64,000 nt of DNA, taken from positions 47,501 through 111,500 of the forward strand of contig WBZZ01001710.1 in the NCBI GenBank assembly GCA_019918135.1, in the 5' to 3' direction. Made by a program: the position numbers and the translations under genes. Position 1 is the stretch's first letter; every line of letters begins with the position of its first letter. The stretch is from Paulinella micropora. Taxonomy: Eukaryota > Cercozoa > Imbricatea > Euglyphida > Paulinellidae. The notes under the pieces are model-generated. The model was not told the origin of the DNA and did not search any database. It was given only the letters and a program-made list of their open reading frames with translations. This document shows positions 28,385-38,775 of the stretch, piece after piece.

Positions 28385-28746
28385 AACTAAACATTCGACA
28401 ATCTTGGGGGTATCCCTTTTTCCGAAATTTTCCATGAAGTATATGGACTTTTTTGAAAACGTGTGGAAATGAAAGGAAATCAATTCACTGATTGCAGAAC
28501 ATATAAAAATAATATTAAAACATGTTTTTATTAATTGTAATACACTTTAACTTCATCTTCAGAGGTGGGCAGGAACCGGTCCGACACGGTAATCTTTCTC
28601 CTTTTTCATAGTCCCGGCTACTATGAATCTATGATGATAACAATGCCCAACATGCAGAATTTGCTTTTAAGTTTGTTTATCTTTGTTTACATTAAGCATT
28701 TTACTTTATTATGATAATAAACATTGCTTTTACCTACAATAAATTC
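28385..28746 (+). repeat. Left TIR of the nested transposon
   Basis: Pairs with 38,116-38,465 at roughly 95% identity until AT-rich divergence near the inner end. Confidence 0.9.
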
Positions 28747-28791
28747 CCCCCGGGGGGGGGGGGGGGGGAGGGGGGAGGGGGGAACGGGGGA
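28747..28791. repeat. G-tract beside the left TIR
   Basis: Runs of G interrupted by single A, able to form G-quadruplexes. A matching C-tract (38,050-38,080) lies beside the right TIR on the mirrored strand, so the tract belongs to the terminal structure. Confidence 0.8.
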
Positions 28792-29096
28792 GGAAGAGAA
28801 GTGCGATGTCGCCACGCAAAATACATAGATTCTACAACAAAATTTCTTTAATTACTAAAAAAAATAATAAATCTAACTCCGTAATATCATACTAACTAAA
28901 TTAGAAGTTTGTTTAACTCTTGCACGCGACAAACGTTCTTAATCACGCTTTCGACCATAACAAACCTGCCAGTGCAAAAAATTACGATTAATACTACACT
29001 ACTACAAAGAAAAAAAACACAAAACAAATTCAAACATCTTTCAGATGAAGGAGAAAAGTGAAAGCTATGCAAACTACCTGGTGCGTGCATTTGAAG
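28792..29096. other. AT-rich DNA without visible gene
   Basis: Between the G-tract and the first transposon gene I see nothing beyond AT-rich, low-complexity sequence. Confidence 0.5.
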
Positions 29097-29708
29097 TTAG
29101 CGCCGAGTCAGCGCAAGCGATGCTAAAACAAACTCCCATGCGTTAGGTGAGCTGGGAGCGGTGAGACCGGTGCCGCGTTGGGGGGTGGAAGGTGAGTTAC
29201 CAGCAGACAGAGCGCCAGCTGCCATCCGCGCGATGAGATCCTCCAGCAAGCTTTCTCTCTTGCTCTTACTATTTTTGTTGTTGTTGTTGTTGTTGTTGCT
29301 GTTGTTGTTGCTGATGTTGTTGTTGTTGTTATCATTATCATCATAGTTTTTCTTGTTCTTGTTATTCTTCTTCATCTTCTTCTTCACTCTCTCGTTCTCT
29401 TCTTCTGAGCTTTCCTCCTCCTCCTCCTCCTCCTCCTCCTTCTCCTTCTTCGAATTCTTCCTCTTTCTTCTCTCCTCTTCCCGTTGTCGCTTCTCTTGCG
29501 CCTCTTTTTCCTTCCGATCTTGCGCTTCTTTTTTCTTCCTTTCCTCCTCTCTCAACTTTCTTTCTTCTGCTAGCATTTCCTTAATGGATGCGGCTTGTTC
29601 TGACATTGCCTTGTTCACAAGATCCTGAACGACTTCTTTCGACACGCCGGCGGACGAACTACCCTGAATACAATACCGGTCGCCGTTGTTTTGAAAGAAG
29701 TCGTTCAT
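29097..29708 (-). CDS. Low-complexity coiled-coil protein of the transposon region
   Basis: From the ATG at 29,706-29,708 this is a 203-residue frame. Its order is a short N-terminus, a Glu/Arg/Lys coiled coil (residues about 45-105), a poly-Asn/Lys stretch (about 115-145) and a C-terminal part with LLEDLIARMAAGALSAG. The Asn runs come from a GTT/AAC-rich repeat. The codons just upstream are open too, so an upstream exon is possible. Host or transposon accessory gene; function unknown. Confidence 0.4.
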   Translation of the reverse strand: MNDFFQNNGDRYCIQGSSSAGVSKEVVQDLVNKAMSEQAASIKEMLAEERKLREEERKKKEAQDRKEKEAQEKRQREEERRKRKNSKKEKEEEEEEEEESSEEENERVKKKMKKNNKNKKNYDDNDNNNNNISNNNSNNNNNNNKNSKSKRESLLEDLIARMAAGALSAGNSPSTPQRGTGLTAPSSPNAWEFVLASLALTRR

Positions 29709-29767
29709 TTCTTGCGAACAAGGCAGTGGCAGAACAAACCAACAGCAACGACAACAACAACAACAAA

Positions 29768-29769
<2 letters not shown>

Positions 29770-29815
<46 letters not shown>
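29770..29815. repeat. (AAT)n microsatellite
   Basis: AAT run next to a copy of the CAATTGCTGAG...GGCCATGT unit (29,836-29,862). Confidence 0.95.
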
Positions 29816-29818
<3 letters not shown>

Positions 29819-29999
29819 TAATAGTATATCTCCTGCCAATTGCTGAGACAAAAGGCCATGTGCATCCAGTCCTCCATTCCATAAGGAAAGTCTCCACACC
29901 AATCGGTGGAATAAAGGAAGTGACGGCATAGAACATCACTCTAGGAGCTTTATACCAATCAGCCCATGGAAAGGGACCGATGGCCTATGTACTCCCTAA

Positions 30000-30020
30000 A
30001 TAATAATAATAATAATAATA

Positions 30021-30092
<72 letters not shown>
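30000..30092. repeat. (AAT)n microsatellite
   Basis: Long AAT run followed directly by dispersed repeat copy A. Confidence 0.95.
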
Positions 30093-30093
<1 letters not shown>

Positions 30094-30105
30094 TTTGAAA
30101 AAAAA

Positions 30106-30237
30106 ATGTCAGCGCTTCCCGTTAGAGAGATTATACTCGGAAAAAAAAAGACAGGGAAAGGCTCACTGATAGAATGCCACACACACTAGCTAGCCATACT
30201 AAAGCTAGTAGCTATACTCCCCTCTCTAAACTATATG
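30106..30237 (+). repeat. Dispersed 130-bp repeat, copy A
   Basis: Starts GTCAGCGCTTCCCGTTAGAG and ends near CTCTAAACTATATGC. Copies B (31,585-31,720) and C (34,330-34,460, inverted) share most positions, including GGCTCACTGATA and CACACACTAGCTA. Each abuts an AAT/ATT tract, as a SINE-like or small transposon copy would. Confidence 0.75.
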
Positions 30238-30334
30238 CTGCGGCGCCCAAAGAGACCTTTTGACCCCCCCCCCCCCGGGGGCCCCCCCCCTCACAAAAAA
30301 AAAGAAAAAGAAGAAGAAGGAGTAGGAAAGATTA

Positions 30335-30866
30335 TACCTCCAACGACATGTCCACTTCATCAGCGTCGACCGCGGGCTTTTTGGACTTCGGCTTGCCTAG
30401 TCACGTCAGAAATTAGAAACACTGAAAAAAAAGCACACAAAAAAAGATGAAATTTGCTAGTACCTGGCTTTTTCTTGCTGGACCCCTTAGGCATAGGAGG
30501 CTCAGGGGTCTCTTCTTCTTCAGGGACGTCTGGAACGTCTGGAACATCGTCGACGTCGATGGATTCTGCACAAAGAACCAAACAATATTACATACATCCT
30601 TCATTTTTCATTACATACAATGTTGCTACCGAATCTCAGTTTTTTTGGCCTGCCCGAAGAGCGAGGCTCAGTCGGGCCCTTTTTTTGATTCTTCTTCTAA
30701 CGTTTCAGGCGAGCATGCAGTAAATATGCAAAATAAAGAAAAGGAAGATGCCAAAAAAAACAAAAACAAAAACAAAAAAAAAAAAAAAAACAAAAAAAAA
30801 AAAAAAAAGATGGAGCTGGTGGAGAAAAAGAATAATGACATGTATATGAAGAAGAAAAAGAAAAAT

Positions 30867-30902
<36 letters not shown>

Positions 30903-31740
30903 AGAAGAAGAAGAAGAAGAAGAAATGACCTTGTTTGCTTCGTACAGAAGCAAAAGCTCCCGCTTCCGCCAGTTGAAAATCATAGGCGGGTTCGTGGGGT
31001 TACCGACGTAGAGGAGCCACGCGGGCTTCACCTGCTTCTCGAAGTCCATCGGCGACGGATCAAGCATGCAAGAGTGTTTAAGGTTAAAACCAAAAAAACC
31101 CATGAGCTGATATTGGATTTCGTCAGCCTTGCCATCGCCGTCAGTGTCGACCTCGCGCGCAGCAAAAATGAAGCGCTTCGATCCTGCAACATCCAAGTAT
31201 AAAAAATATGTGCAGCTTGTGAATTTTGAAAAACATACAGTACCTCGATTGACTTGCGCAGGAGTCTTCTTGCGCCAACCAATGGGAAAGACAATGAAGA
31301 GCCTGCAAATAAAAAATAAACAATCAGTTTATAAAAATCTTTCATACTTATAGGGAAAAAGACCCGGGAGCACAAGGTGAAGTTTCACCCTCACATGTCT
31401 CCACTTGCGTGGACGCCTTCAGTTCGAAATTGTTGTACTTTGTAAGTGCAACGTCGAGCGCGAGCGCCCCCTCCCGATGTTTGTTGTCCTCGGATGTGAA
31501 CTTAAAGAGCAAGCTAATTAAAGCAGCAGCAAAAGAGGAATAATAATAATAATAATAAAAAGAGAGTTTAAATTAAAAAAAAATGGCAGCGCTTCCCGTT
31601 AGAAGAAATATACTCGAAAAAAAAAACAGGGAAAGGCTCACTGATAACTGATAGAAGGCCACACACACTAGCTAACTATACTAAAGCTAAGTATCTATAC
31701 TCCCCCCTCTAAACTATGCTATCGAATAATAATAATAACA

Positions 31741-31787
<47 letters not shown>

Positions 31788-32650
31788 TGTATCGTCTGCC
31801 AATTGCTGAGCCAAAAGGCCATGTGCCTCCTCCTCCTTTTCCCTCTTCTTCTTCTTCTTCTTCTCCTCCTTCTTCTTCTTCTTCTTCTGCTCCTCCTCCT
31901 TCTTCTTCTTCTTCTCCTCCTCCTCCTTCTTCTTCTTCTTCTCCTCCTCCTCCTCCTTCTTCTTCTTCTCCTCCTCCTTCTTCTCCTTTTCATCCTTCTT
32001 CTTCTTCTTCTCCTCCTTCTTCTTCTTCTCCTCCTCCTTCTTCTTCTCCTTCTCCTTCTCCTTCCCTTTGTCCTTCTTTTTTTGCTTCTCCTTCTTCTCC
32101 TTCTCCTTCTCCTTCTCCTGTCTCTTCTGCCTTTTTGCGGGAGGAGCTTCTCCCAATCCGTCGTCCCAGGGCACAGGCTTATTCTTGAGCAGGATCCCTA
32201 CGATGCATGCATTATAAATACATACATACATACATAATACCTTGTGCATTCCAGGTGTAGCTGAAGCCGCGGACCAACTCCTCCAAATCGCCTTTGCCCT
32301 GCATGTTGCACATTAAATAAATAAGTAAGTAAGTAAGTGAGCAAGCATATACCAGATCATGCTTGCAAAAGACGGCGTGGGGAATCTCCACACAATCAAA
32401 GGGCAGCACGTCTGCAGACCCGTTGATTTTAAGGAACAATTCCCCACGCGAATTTTTGAGAATGGCTTGCAGAGTCTTGGCAATGTGCTTCGTAGACATG
32501 CCAGAGTCAGAAAGTGATCCTACACGTTGACAAACGAGCAAAATGAGTTGAATTCCAAAGACATAACTACCAGTCAGCGCCTTCAACCTTAAAATTTTTC
32601 TCGGGCCGGTCTGAAATTTGAACGTGTGGAAAAAGGGTCGTGTTATTATC
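30335..32650 (-). CDS. Multi-exon minus-strand gene(s) with 43-66-nt introns
   Basis: Several exons are joined by clear GT-AG introns on the minus strand: 32,521-32,570 (50 nt), 32,299-32,352 (54 nt), 32,198-32,240 (43 nt), 31,184-31,244 (61 nt) and 30,398-30,463 (66 nt). The first exons encode a folded-looking segment (GMSTKHIAKTLQAIL, FDCVEIPHAVFCKHDL, FSYTWNAQG). A long Lys/Glu tract from CTT repeats follows. Later exons include an EF-hand-like DTDGDGKADE motif and a Pro/Glu/Ser end with KKPAVDADE. Whether this is one gene or two is unclear, because repeat B and microsatellites lie in the middle. No family assigned. Confidence 0.45.
30868..30924. repeat. (GAA)n microsatellite
   Basis: GAA run, read as poly-Ser or poly-Lys/Arg in spurious frames. 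Confidence 0.9.
31585..31720 (+). repeat. Dispersed 130-bp repeat, copy B
   Basis: Same unit as 30,106-30,237 with a few changes (GGCAGCGCTTCCCGTTAGAA start), followed by AAT microsatellite DNA. Confidence 0.75.
31727..31787. repeat. (AAT)n microsatellite
   Basis: AAT run between dispersed repeat B and a CCAATTGCTGAGCC unit. Confidence 0.95.
31840..32118. repeat. (CTT/CCT)n imperfect microsatellite
   Basis: Almost 280 bp of CTT with CCT variants. On the minus strand it extends the Lys/Glu-rich part of the multi-exon gene. Confidence 0.95.
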
Positions 32651-33856
32651 AAACTTTTGTGCAGAGATTTTATTAAGAGCATGACATTTCGAGAAGATGT
32701 AACAGCATTCCCGCTCTTTCCCCAGCTCAGAATGAGCGGGAATGCTATTCTTTTTTTCTGTACACAACAATCTGTGGAAAAAACTCTGCACAAAAGTTTG
32801 TGAAAAGCGACCGGCATGATTTTGCATTTCCTTCCTACGTACTCTCAACTCATGTCATCCCTTGCATGTTTCTGCTATAACGTGTTTGTTGAAGCTATAA
32901 ATGTCATTTCCTAACATTGCACGACCCAGCTTAATCTATTTTTCATAAACCAGCAATTCGATGAAACTCGTTTTTGGATTGCTGTTTTGCAAACTTTTGT
33001 GCAGAGATTTTATTGAGAACATGACATTTCGAGAAAATGTAACAGCATTCCCGCTCTTTTCCCAGCTCAGAATGAGCGGGAATGCTATTCTTTTTTTCTG
33101 TACACAACAATCTGTGGAAAAAACTCTGCACAAAAGTTTGTGAAAACCGACCGGCATGATTTTGCATTTCCTTCCTACGTACTCTCAACTCATGTCATCC
33201 CTTGCATGTTTCTGCTATAACGTGTTTGTTGAAGCTATAAATGTCATTTCCTAACATTGCACGACCCAGCTTAATCTATTTTTCACAAACCAGCAATTCG
33301 ATGAAACTCGTTTTCGGACTGCTGTTTTGCAAACTTTTGTGCAGAGATTTTATTAAGAGCATGACATTACGAGAAGATGTAACAGCATTCCCGCTCTTTT
33401 CCCAGCTCAGAATGAGCGGGAATGCTATTCTTTTCTTCTGTACACAACAATCTATGGAAAAAACTCTGCACAAAAGTTTGTGAAAACCGACCGGCATGAT
33501 TTTGCATTTCCTTCCTAGTACGTACTCTCAACTCATGTCATCCCTTGCATGTTTCTGCTGCAACGTGTTTGTTGAAGCTATAAATGTCATTTCCTAACAT
33601 TGCACGACCCAGCTTAATCTATTTTTCACAAACCAGCAATTCGATGAAACTCGTTTTTGGATTGCTGTTTTGCAAACTTTTGTGCAGAGATTTTATTGAG
33701 AGCATGACATTTCGAGAAGATGTAACAGCATTCCCGCTCTTTTCCCAGCTCAGAATGAGCGGGAATGCTATTCTTTTCTTCTGTACACAACAATCTGTGG
33801 AAAAAACTCTGCACAAAAGTTTGTGAAACTGACCGGCATGATTTTGCATTTCCTCT
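32651..33856. repeat. Tandem array of four ~340-bp units, each with a ~150-bp hairpin
   Basis: Units start at about 32,651, 32,991, 33,331 and 33,674 (spacing 340, 340, 343). Each holds an inverted repeat AAACTTTTGTGCAGAG / CTCTGCACAAAAGTTT about 149 bp across, with an inner pair AGCATTCCCGCTC / GAGCGGGAATGCT. The nested hairpin looks like a small MITE that was amplified together with a ~190-bp spacer. Differences between units are few, so amplification is recent or homogenised. Confidence 0.9.
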
Positions 33857-33862
33857 TCAATA

Positions 33863-33929
<67 letters not shown>

Positions 33930-34052
33930 GTTGCTTGGAGCTGCCTTGCGGGGGTGTCAGTAGAGCCTATCGTCAAATCTTCGTACTCCCCTCACGGGTG
34001 AGACGATGGAGGCACATGTGCAGAAATGCATTCGCCATTGACTGAGAAGCAC

Positions 34053-34137
<85 letters not shown>

Positions 34138-34257
34138 GAGTCTTTGGAGCGGAGCCGCGTCACCGAACGGCCCCGTGCTACCAATGGAGGCACATGTCCG
34201 ACAGGATCAAAGGCCAATTGACTGATAAATCTATTATTATTATTATTATTGTTATTA

Positions 34258-34327
<70 letters not shown>

Positions 34328-34329
34328 GC
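33857..34329. repeat. Three ATT microsatellites with short spacers
   Basis: ATT runs at 33,863-33,929, 34,053-34,138 and 34,232-34,324 are separated by two ~100-bp spacers that each contain GGAGGCACATGT and end in ATTGACTGA, so the spacer-plus-ATT unit itself repeats. No gene. Confidence 0.85.
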
Positions 34330-34460
34330 ATAGTTTAAAGAGGGGAGTATAGATACTAGCTTTAGTATAACTAGCTAGTGTGTGTGGCCTTCTATCAGTG
34401 AGCCTTTCTCTGTCCTTTTTTTTTTTAGTGATTCCCTCTAACGGGAAGCGCTGCCATTTT
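34330..34460 (-). repeat. Dispersed 130-bp repeat, copy C (inverted)
   Basis: Reverse complement of copies A and B, directly after the third ATT run. Confidence 0.75.
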
Positions 34461-34488
34461 TTTCATGTGTATTTCAAACTTTAGGTAT

Positions 34489-34802
34489 GCCATGCTGAGG
34501 GCTAGCAAGGCGCCGATATATGTGGCACACCGTGGTGGTGGCTACGGAGTCTTTGCTGATAAATACCTTCCTCCTTCTTTTCAGCTTGGGCTCCTCGAAC
34601 CAGGAGGAAAGTCTTTGCGTGCTGCAGATCATGCTGCATTTTCTGATCATTTCACTATGAAAATTGGGAGTTCCCTGCAAACAGGGATGCATCCAATTAA
34701 ATTCATTAACGAATCGAGCAGGAATGCAATGCATCTCATCAACTCTTCATCGCAAGGGTTCACTGCAGCTCTAGACTATATCTTCCTACTGGCTCCATGG
34801 TA
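34489..34802 (+). CDS. SET-domain-like exon or fragment
   Basis: About 104 codons from the ATG at 34,489. GGGYGVFADKYLPPSF and later IKFINESSRNAMH have the order seen in SET methyltransferase domains (an entry GxGVFA strand and a RFINHS-like motif). The usual Cys/His details are missing. A GT-AG intron 34,800-34,867 is plausible, but the reading phase does not join cleanly with the next exon, so this may be a separate or broken gene. Assignment is tentative. Confidence 0.35.
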
Positions 34803-34867
34803 ATTTTTTTTCTCTACCTGTCTATGTTCATGCTGGTTAATGTTCATAAGCGATCTTGTTTGCGTAG

Positions 34868-36733
34868 AACGTCGACGAAGAGTGTTCAGATACGGATTCA
34901 AACGGTGATGCTGCATCTATCAACCCTGGATTGCTTCCTCCTCTGGTCGGCGTGGACGATGCGGAATTATCCAACGAGCTTCGATTGAACTTCGACGAGC
35001 TTATGGAATCGAATGAGCTGTTGTATAACATCATGAGATTATCACCAATTCCTTACAGCAGACCACGTAAGAATCCAACGCGCCCCTACACGATGAAAAG
35101 TCGCACGAAAGGTGCAGTGAAGCTTCAGAGACCGTCTGCGCTCCAAAAACTGTTGGGGATTACCTTCGCCGACTTGGACAGGGAAGTTAAGTCTGTCTGC
35201 TGCAAAAAGTGGAAGTGTTATTCATTTATCGACACGCGTGATGTGCTTTACACGAGAGCGAAGAATGCGTCATCGTCTCTCAGTGAGCTTTATTCTTGGG
35301 CAGCTTCGCAGCTTGAATCGTTTCAAACAAAAACTGGATCGTTTCAGTATATGTATTTAACGGAGGCTGTGTGCAAAGTAGCCTGGCAGCGTATCTACGG
35401 GATCGGTGATAAAGTTTTGTCAAGAGCACACAAACTTCTTGCAAATAACACGAAGGTTTTGACAAAAAGCTACTCAACCGTTCCTGAAACAGAAGATGTG
35501 GTAGCAGTATTACTCTGCGAGAAGTTCATGGAGAGTTACCCGGAGATATGCAGCGACGGAATATGGAGGATGCAAGAAATGGCTCAGGACGCAGGAGTCC
35601 AAAACTATGTTCGCGAGAATTGGAAAGATATGTGCCTTCGGTTTGGTTGTTCGAAACGAGTTGATCCAAATAATCCTCCGACAGACAATACGATCAACAA
35701 AGTTTGGCGCATGGATTTTCCGCACGTCAAGTTTGTCAGAGGTATTATGCATATTTTCGTTATCATTACTTATTACAGGTTTGTTTTGCAGAAGGAGATT
35801 TCTCAAAATGCGAGATCTGCACAGAGCTTGCTGCTGATCGTTCTAACGGTTTCAGGACTGAAGTAGAAGCTCAAGAATGGCGTCGCCGTAGCAGGCTTCA
35901 TCACAAAATTCACAGGGCGTGCCGCGTTGCCAGCATGCAGCGCAAGAAGGCAGCACCAGCAGATTTTGCTGCCACAGTCATATCAGCCGATATGAAACCG
36001 CCAGTGAAGATCCCATCTTGCCGCCGCGCCGCGAAAGATTTCAAAGGAAAAATTGTGTTTCGCCTTTGCGTTGGAATCAATACCTGCTACACTACCGATA
36101 CGCATTTTTATTCTGACGTACCTTGAAGGCGCGGTAGAACACGGCGCGAACAGCAACATTACTATGCTTGCCGCACTTTTACATTGGCAACTTTGGAACC
36201 CTCGCACAATGCAAGCGTGGAAATTATATCTTGAGTGGGACGGAGCTGGTGATAACACCGCGTGGGCGATGCTGGGTTTCCTTGGGCTCAATGTCGTTGA
36301 CAGAGGAATCCGTTTCCAAGTAGAGTCACATCGCAAGCCACCAGGGCACGGGCACGATGGAGATGATCAGGAATTTCGAGTTATGGATATCGGGTGGAAG
36401 AGCACCTTCCTGACAACTAACATCGCTCAAGCGTTATTAAAGCTCATTCTTGCATTCAAGAAGCAGCACAAGAAGAGGCATGTGCTGGTTGTTCTCGGAT
36501 GTAACTACGACTGGATGACTCATTTTAGCCCGTGTATGAACAAGAGTTTCAAAAACTACAACAAACCCTTGGCATATAGAATCACCAAGAAAGATCCTGA
36601 CGCTTTGCCGACTGTAGAGATCGCTACTTGGGGAGACGCACAGGATTTTCATGGAGTGCGTGATGATCCCAGAGGAGAACCGATCAATTTGTTTATCGGA
36701 CGCCCCGGTAATAATATTATCTATCTTTCTCTT

Positions 36734-36772
<39 letters not shown>

Positions 36773-37887
36773 CTCTCTCTCTCTTTCTCTCGTTCTATCT
36801 ATCTATCTCTCTCTCTATTTATGACAGCGACCGACATGCCTCCCAAGCTTCCAGTCGGCTACTTCGTCAATCCGCGCCTGAAGAAGGATATTCGTGCTTT
36901 GGCTACTAAATACCTAGGGCCGGATGAGCGAGCACATGTGGAGGAAATGTTAGCAGGTGGAAATTTGACCAGAGTAGAGGTGGATGGAGATTACTTCGAA
37001 GGCGGCCTGCCCGGCCGTCCTGCTCATATGTCCTGTGTCGATGCAAAAGGCAAGGAATGGAGAGCAGAATTTCGATTGATCGACGAGCTACCTGTAAATT
37101 GGATGGAGTTGCCTCAAGAACGACAGGAGAAAATGAACGCACTTACGCGTTTGACCGATGAAGAGCTGCTGTCCTTACCACGCACTTATTTTGTTAATGA
37201 AGGACGTCCTCCAGCTCACCCGAGATGGCGTGGTGCAAGACAGCTTACTAGCGAAGAAAAGCAGGAGCAGGATTTAGCATTTGGAAATGCTTCTGAGCCT
37301 TGGCGGAAAATTCTCACGTTGCTAAGATCGTCAGAGGAAAAAAAGCAATTTGCGTCCAAGCAGATGGTAGTTAGCGAATTGAAATCATGGATGAGAATGC
37401 ATGGTGTTGCAACGCAAAACTCCGATCGGAAACAGTTCAAGAAGGCCGAGCTTATTGAACAAGCGTGGAACCATTTCGAACGATGCGACTGTGGGTTCCC
37501 TGAGGAAGAAGAGCTTGGTGCTGCTCAGCCTGCAGAACCAGTGGCAGATTCAGAGGATGACTTATCTGATACTTCATCTTCCAGTTCATCAACTGACTCA
37601 TCGTCTGATCGATCTTCTGGTTCAGAGGAAGAAAAGCATGGTATTAGTTTTCTTCTTCTTCTTCTTCTTCTTCTTCTTCTTCTTCTTCTTCTTCTTCTTC
37701 TTCTTCTTCTTCTTCTTCTTCTTCTTCTTCTCCTCCTTAACATGATGCTATCCATATTGTAGATGATTCAGATCGCTCCGACGCAAGTTGGAGAATGCGT
37801 AACTCAGGAATCCGTTTGCGCGGACGTCGCCGCGCACGTCGTGCTGCGGGTGGACGTGGACGTGGACGTGGACGTGGTCGTATGTGA
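34868..37887 (+). CDS. DUF7869-like transposase with intron-borne microsatellites
   Basis: Exons are 34,868-35,741, 35,792-36,707, 36,828-37,640 and 37,763-37,887; introns (50, 120, 122 nt) are GT-AG and two consist of CT or CTT repeats. N-terminal CCKKWKC and later VCKVAW resemble the first part of DUF7869-type transposon proteins. Then come VREGDFSKCEIC, an ISADM acidic site, EHGANSNITML, LYLEWDGAGDNTAW and PGHGHDGDD, matching the family's order of Asp, DN and GHTHxDxD motifs. The C-terminal part has a Ser/Asp/Glu linker and an Arg-Gly tail. A frame change near 36,060-36,110 without an obvious intron suggests the gene may be damaged. Confidence 0.6.
36720..36825. repeat. CT/TA microsatellite forming an intron
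   Basis: (TC)n, (TA)n and TCTA repeats fill the transposase intron 36,708-36,827; similar CT/TA DNA lies between E2 and E3. Confidence 0.85.
37651..37733. repeat. (CTT)n microsatellite inside an intron
   Basis: CTT run that makes up most of the transposase intron 37,641-37,762. Confidence 0.95.
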
Positions 37888-38115
37888 TTATTTTTTTTGA
37901 ATGAATTTTTCTGGGTCCGACTTTTTCATAATGGTTTTTGTCTAGGGCAACTGCAACTGTAACGCTTCTTCTAAAAACTGAAATTAGAAATTTGTTTAAC
38001 TCTGATAATGCACCAGAATCTGATGTGAAGCGTCCTCCCTCCGACCCATTCCCCCCCCCCACCCCCCCCCCCTCCCCCCTCTACGTACCAGCGTACGTCA
38101 CAGCGGGCAAACAGA
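37888..38115. other. Subterminal DNA with C-tract, no gene
   Basis: Holds a C-tract (38,050-38,080) mirroring the G-tract at the left end; otherwise nothing visible. Confidence 0.6.
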
Positions 38116-38465
38116 ATTTTTTGAAGGTAAAACCATGTCTTAATATAGTAAAATGCTTAATATAAGCAAGAATAAACAGTAAAAGCAAATTCTGCATGTT
38201 CGGCATTGTTATCATCATAGATTCATGGTAGCCGGGACTACGAAAAAGTAGAAAAATTACCGTGTCGGACCGGTTCCTGCCCACCTCTGAAGATGAAGTT
38301 AAAGTGTATTACAATTAATAAAAACATATTTTAATATTATTTTTATATGTTCTGCAATCAGGGAATTCATTTCCTTTCATTTCCACACGTTTTCAAAAAA
38401 GTCCATATACTTCATGGAAAATTTCGGAAAAAAGGGATACCCCCAAGATTGTCGAATGTTTAGTT
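38116..38465 (-). repeat. Right TIR of the nested transposon
   Basis: Reverse complement of 28,385-28,746; followed by target duplication CGAG at 38,466-38,469. Confidence 0.9.
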
Positions 38466-38469
38466 CGAG

Positions 38470-38775
38470 GAGGCCTTCATTTCACGAAAGAAAACCCTAT
38501 AACCGCCTTCCGCACCATTGACATTTATTTTTTTGTTATTTTTATCTCCCCCACCATATACAGGGGCCACCCCGTCCCGCCCCGTCCCACATGTCGCACC
38601 AATCATTTTTTTATATTTTTACAAAAATAAAAAATTGAAAAATAAATAATTATTATAAAGCATATATCTTTAATTATTTAAATTGAAATAAGGCTAATAT
38701 TAATATTAAAGAAGATTAATTAATTAATTTTATTCTAAATAAATATATCCGATATAGTATAAGACAAAGGGGACA
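38470..38775. other. AT-rich spacer of the left arm without gene
   Basis: Includes AT-rich runs and a GC-rich CCGTCCCGCCCCGTCCC stretch near 38,570; mirror copy at about 43,999-44,303. Probably the divergent promoter region of the primase and AT-hook genes. Confidence 0.5.

Larger units (their letters stand above)
28385..38465. mobile_element. 10,081-bp DNA transposon nested in the left arm
   Basis: Both ends start with the same inverted sequence AACTAAACATTCGACAATCT. CGAG is duplicated at 28,381-28,384 and 38,466-38,469. The right arm has the uninterrupted site (CTCG at 44,304-44,307). The TIRs are about 350-360 bp, followed inward by G- or C-tracts. Content: a DUF7869-like transposase gene on the plus strand, minus-strand genes with small introns, tandem hairpin repeats and many microsatellites. 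It sits just upstream of the primase gene's coding start. Confidence 0.93.

Noticed and set aside
30705..31196. DTDGDGKADE frame as a calcium-binding EF-hand or known ciliary membrane protein
   Set aside because: A single acidic motif in one exon is too little to name a family.
31709..32249. Long frames of poly-Leu, poly-Arg, poly-Ser or poly-Ile in the microsatellites
   Set aside because: They arise from CTT, GAA and AAT repeats read in all frames and have no conserved or folded content.
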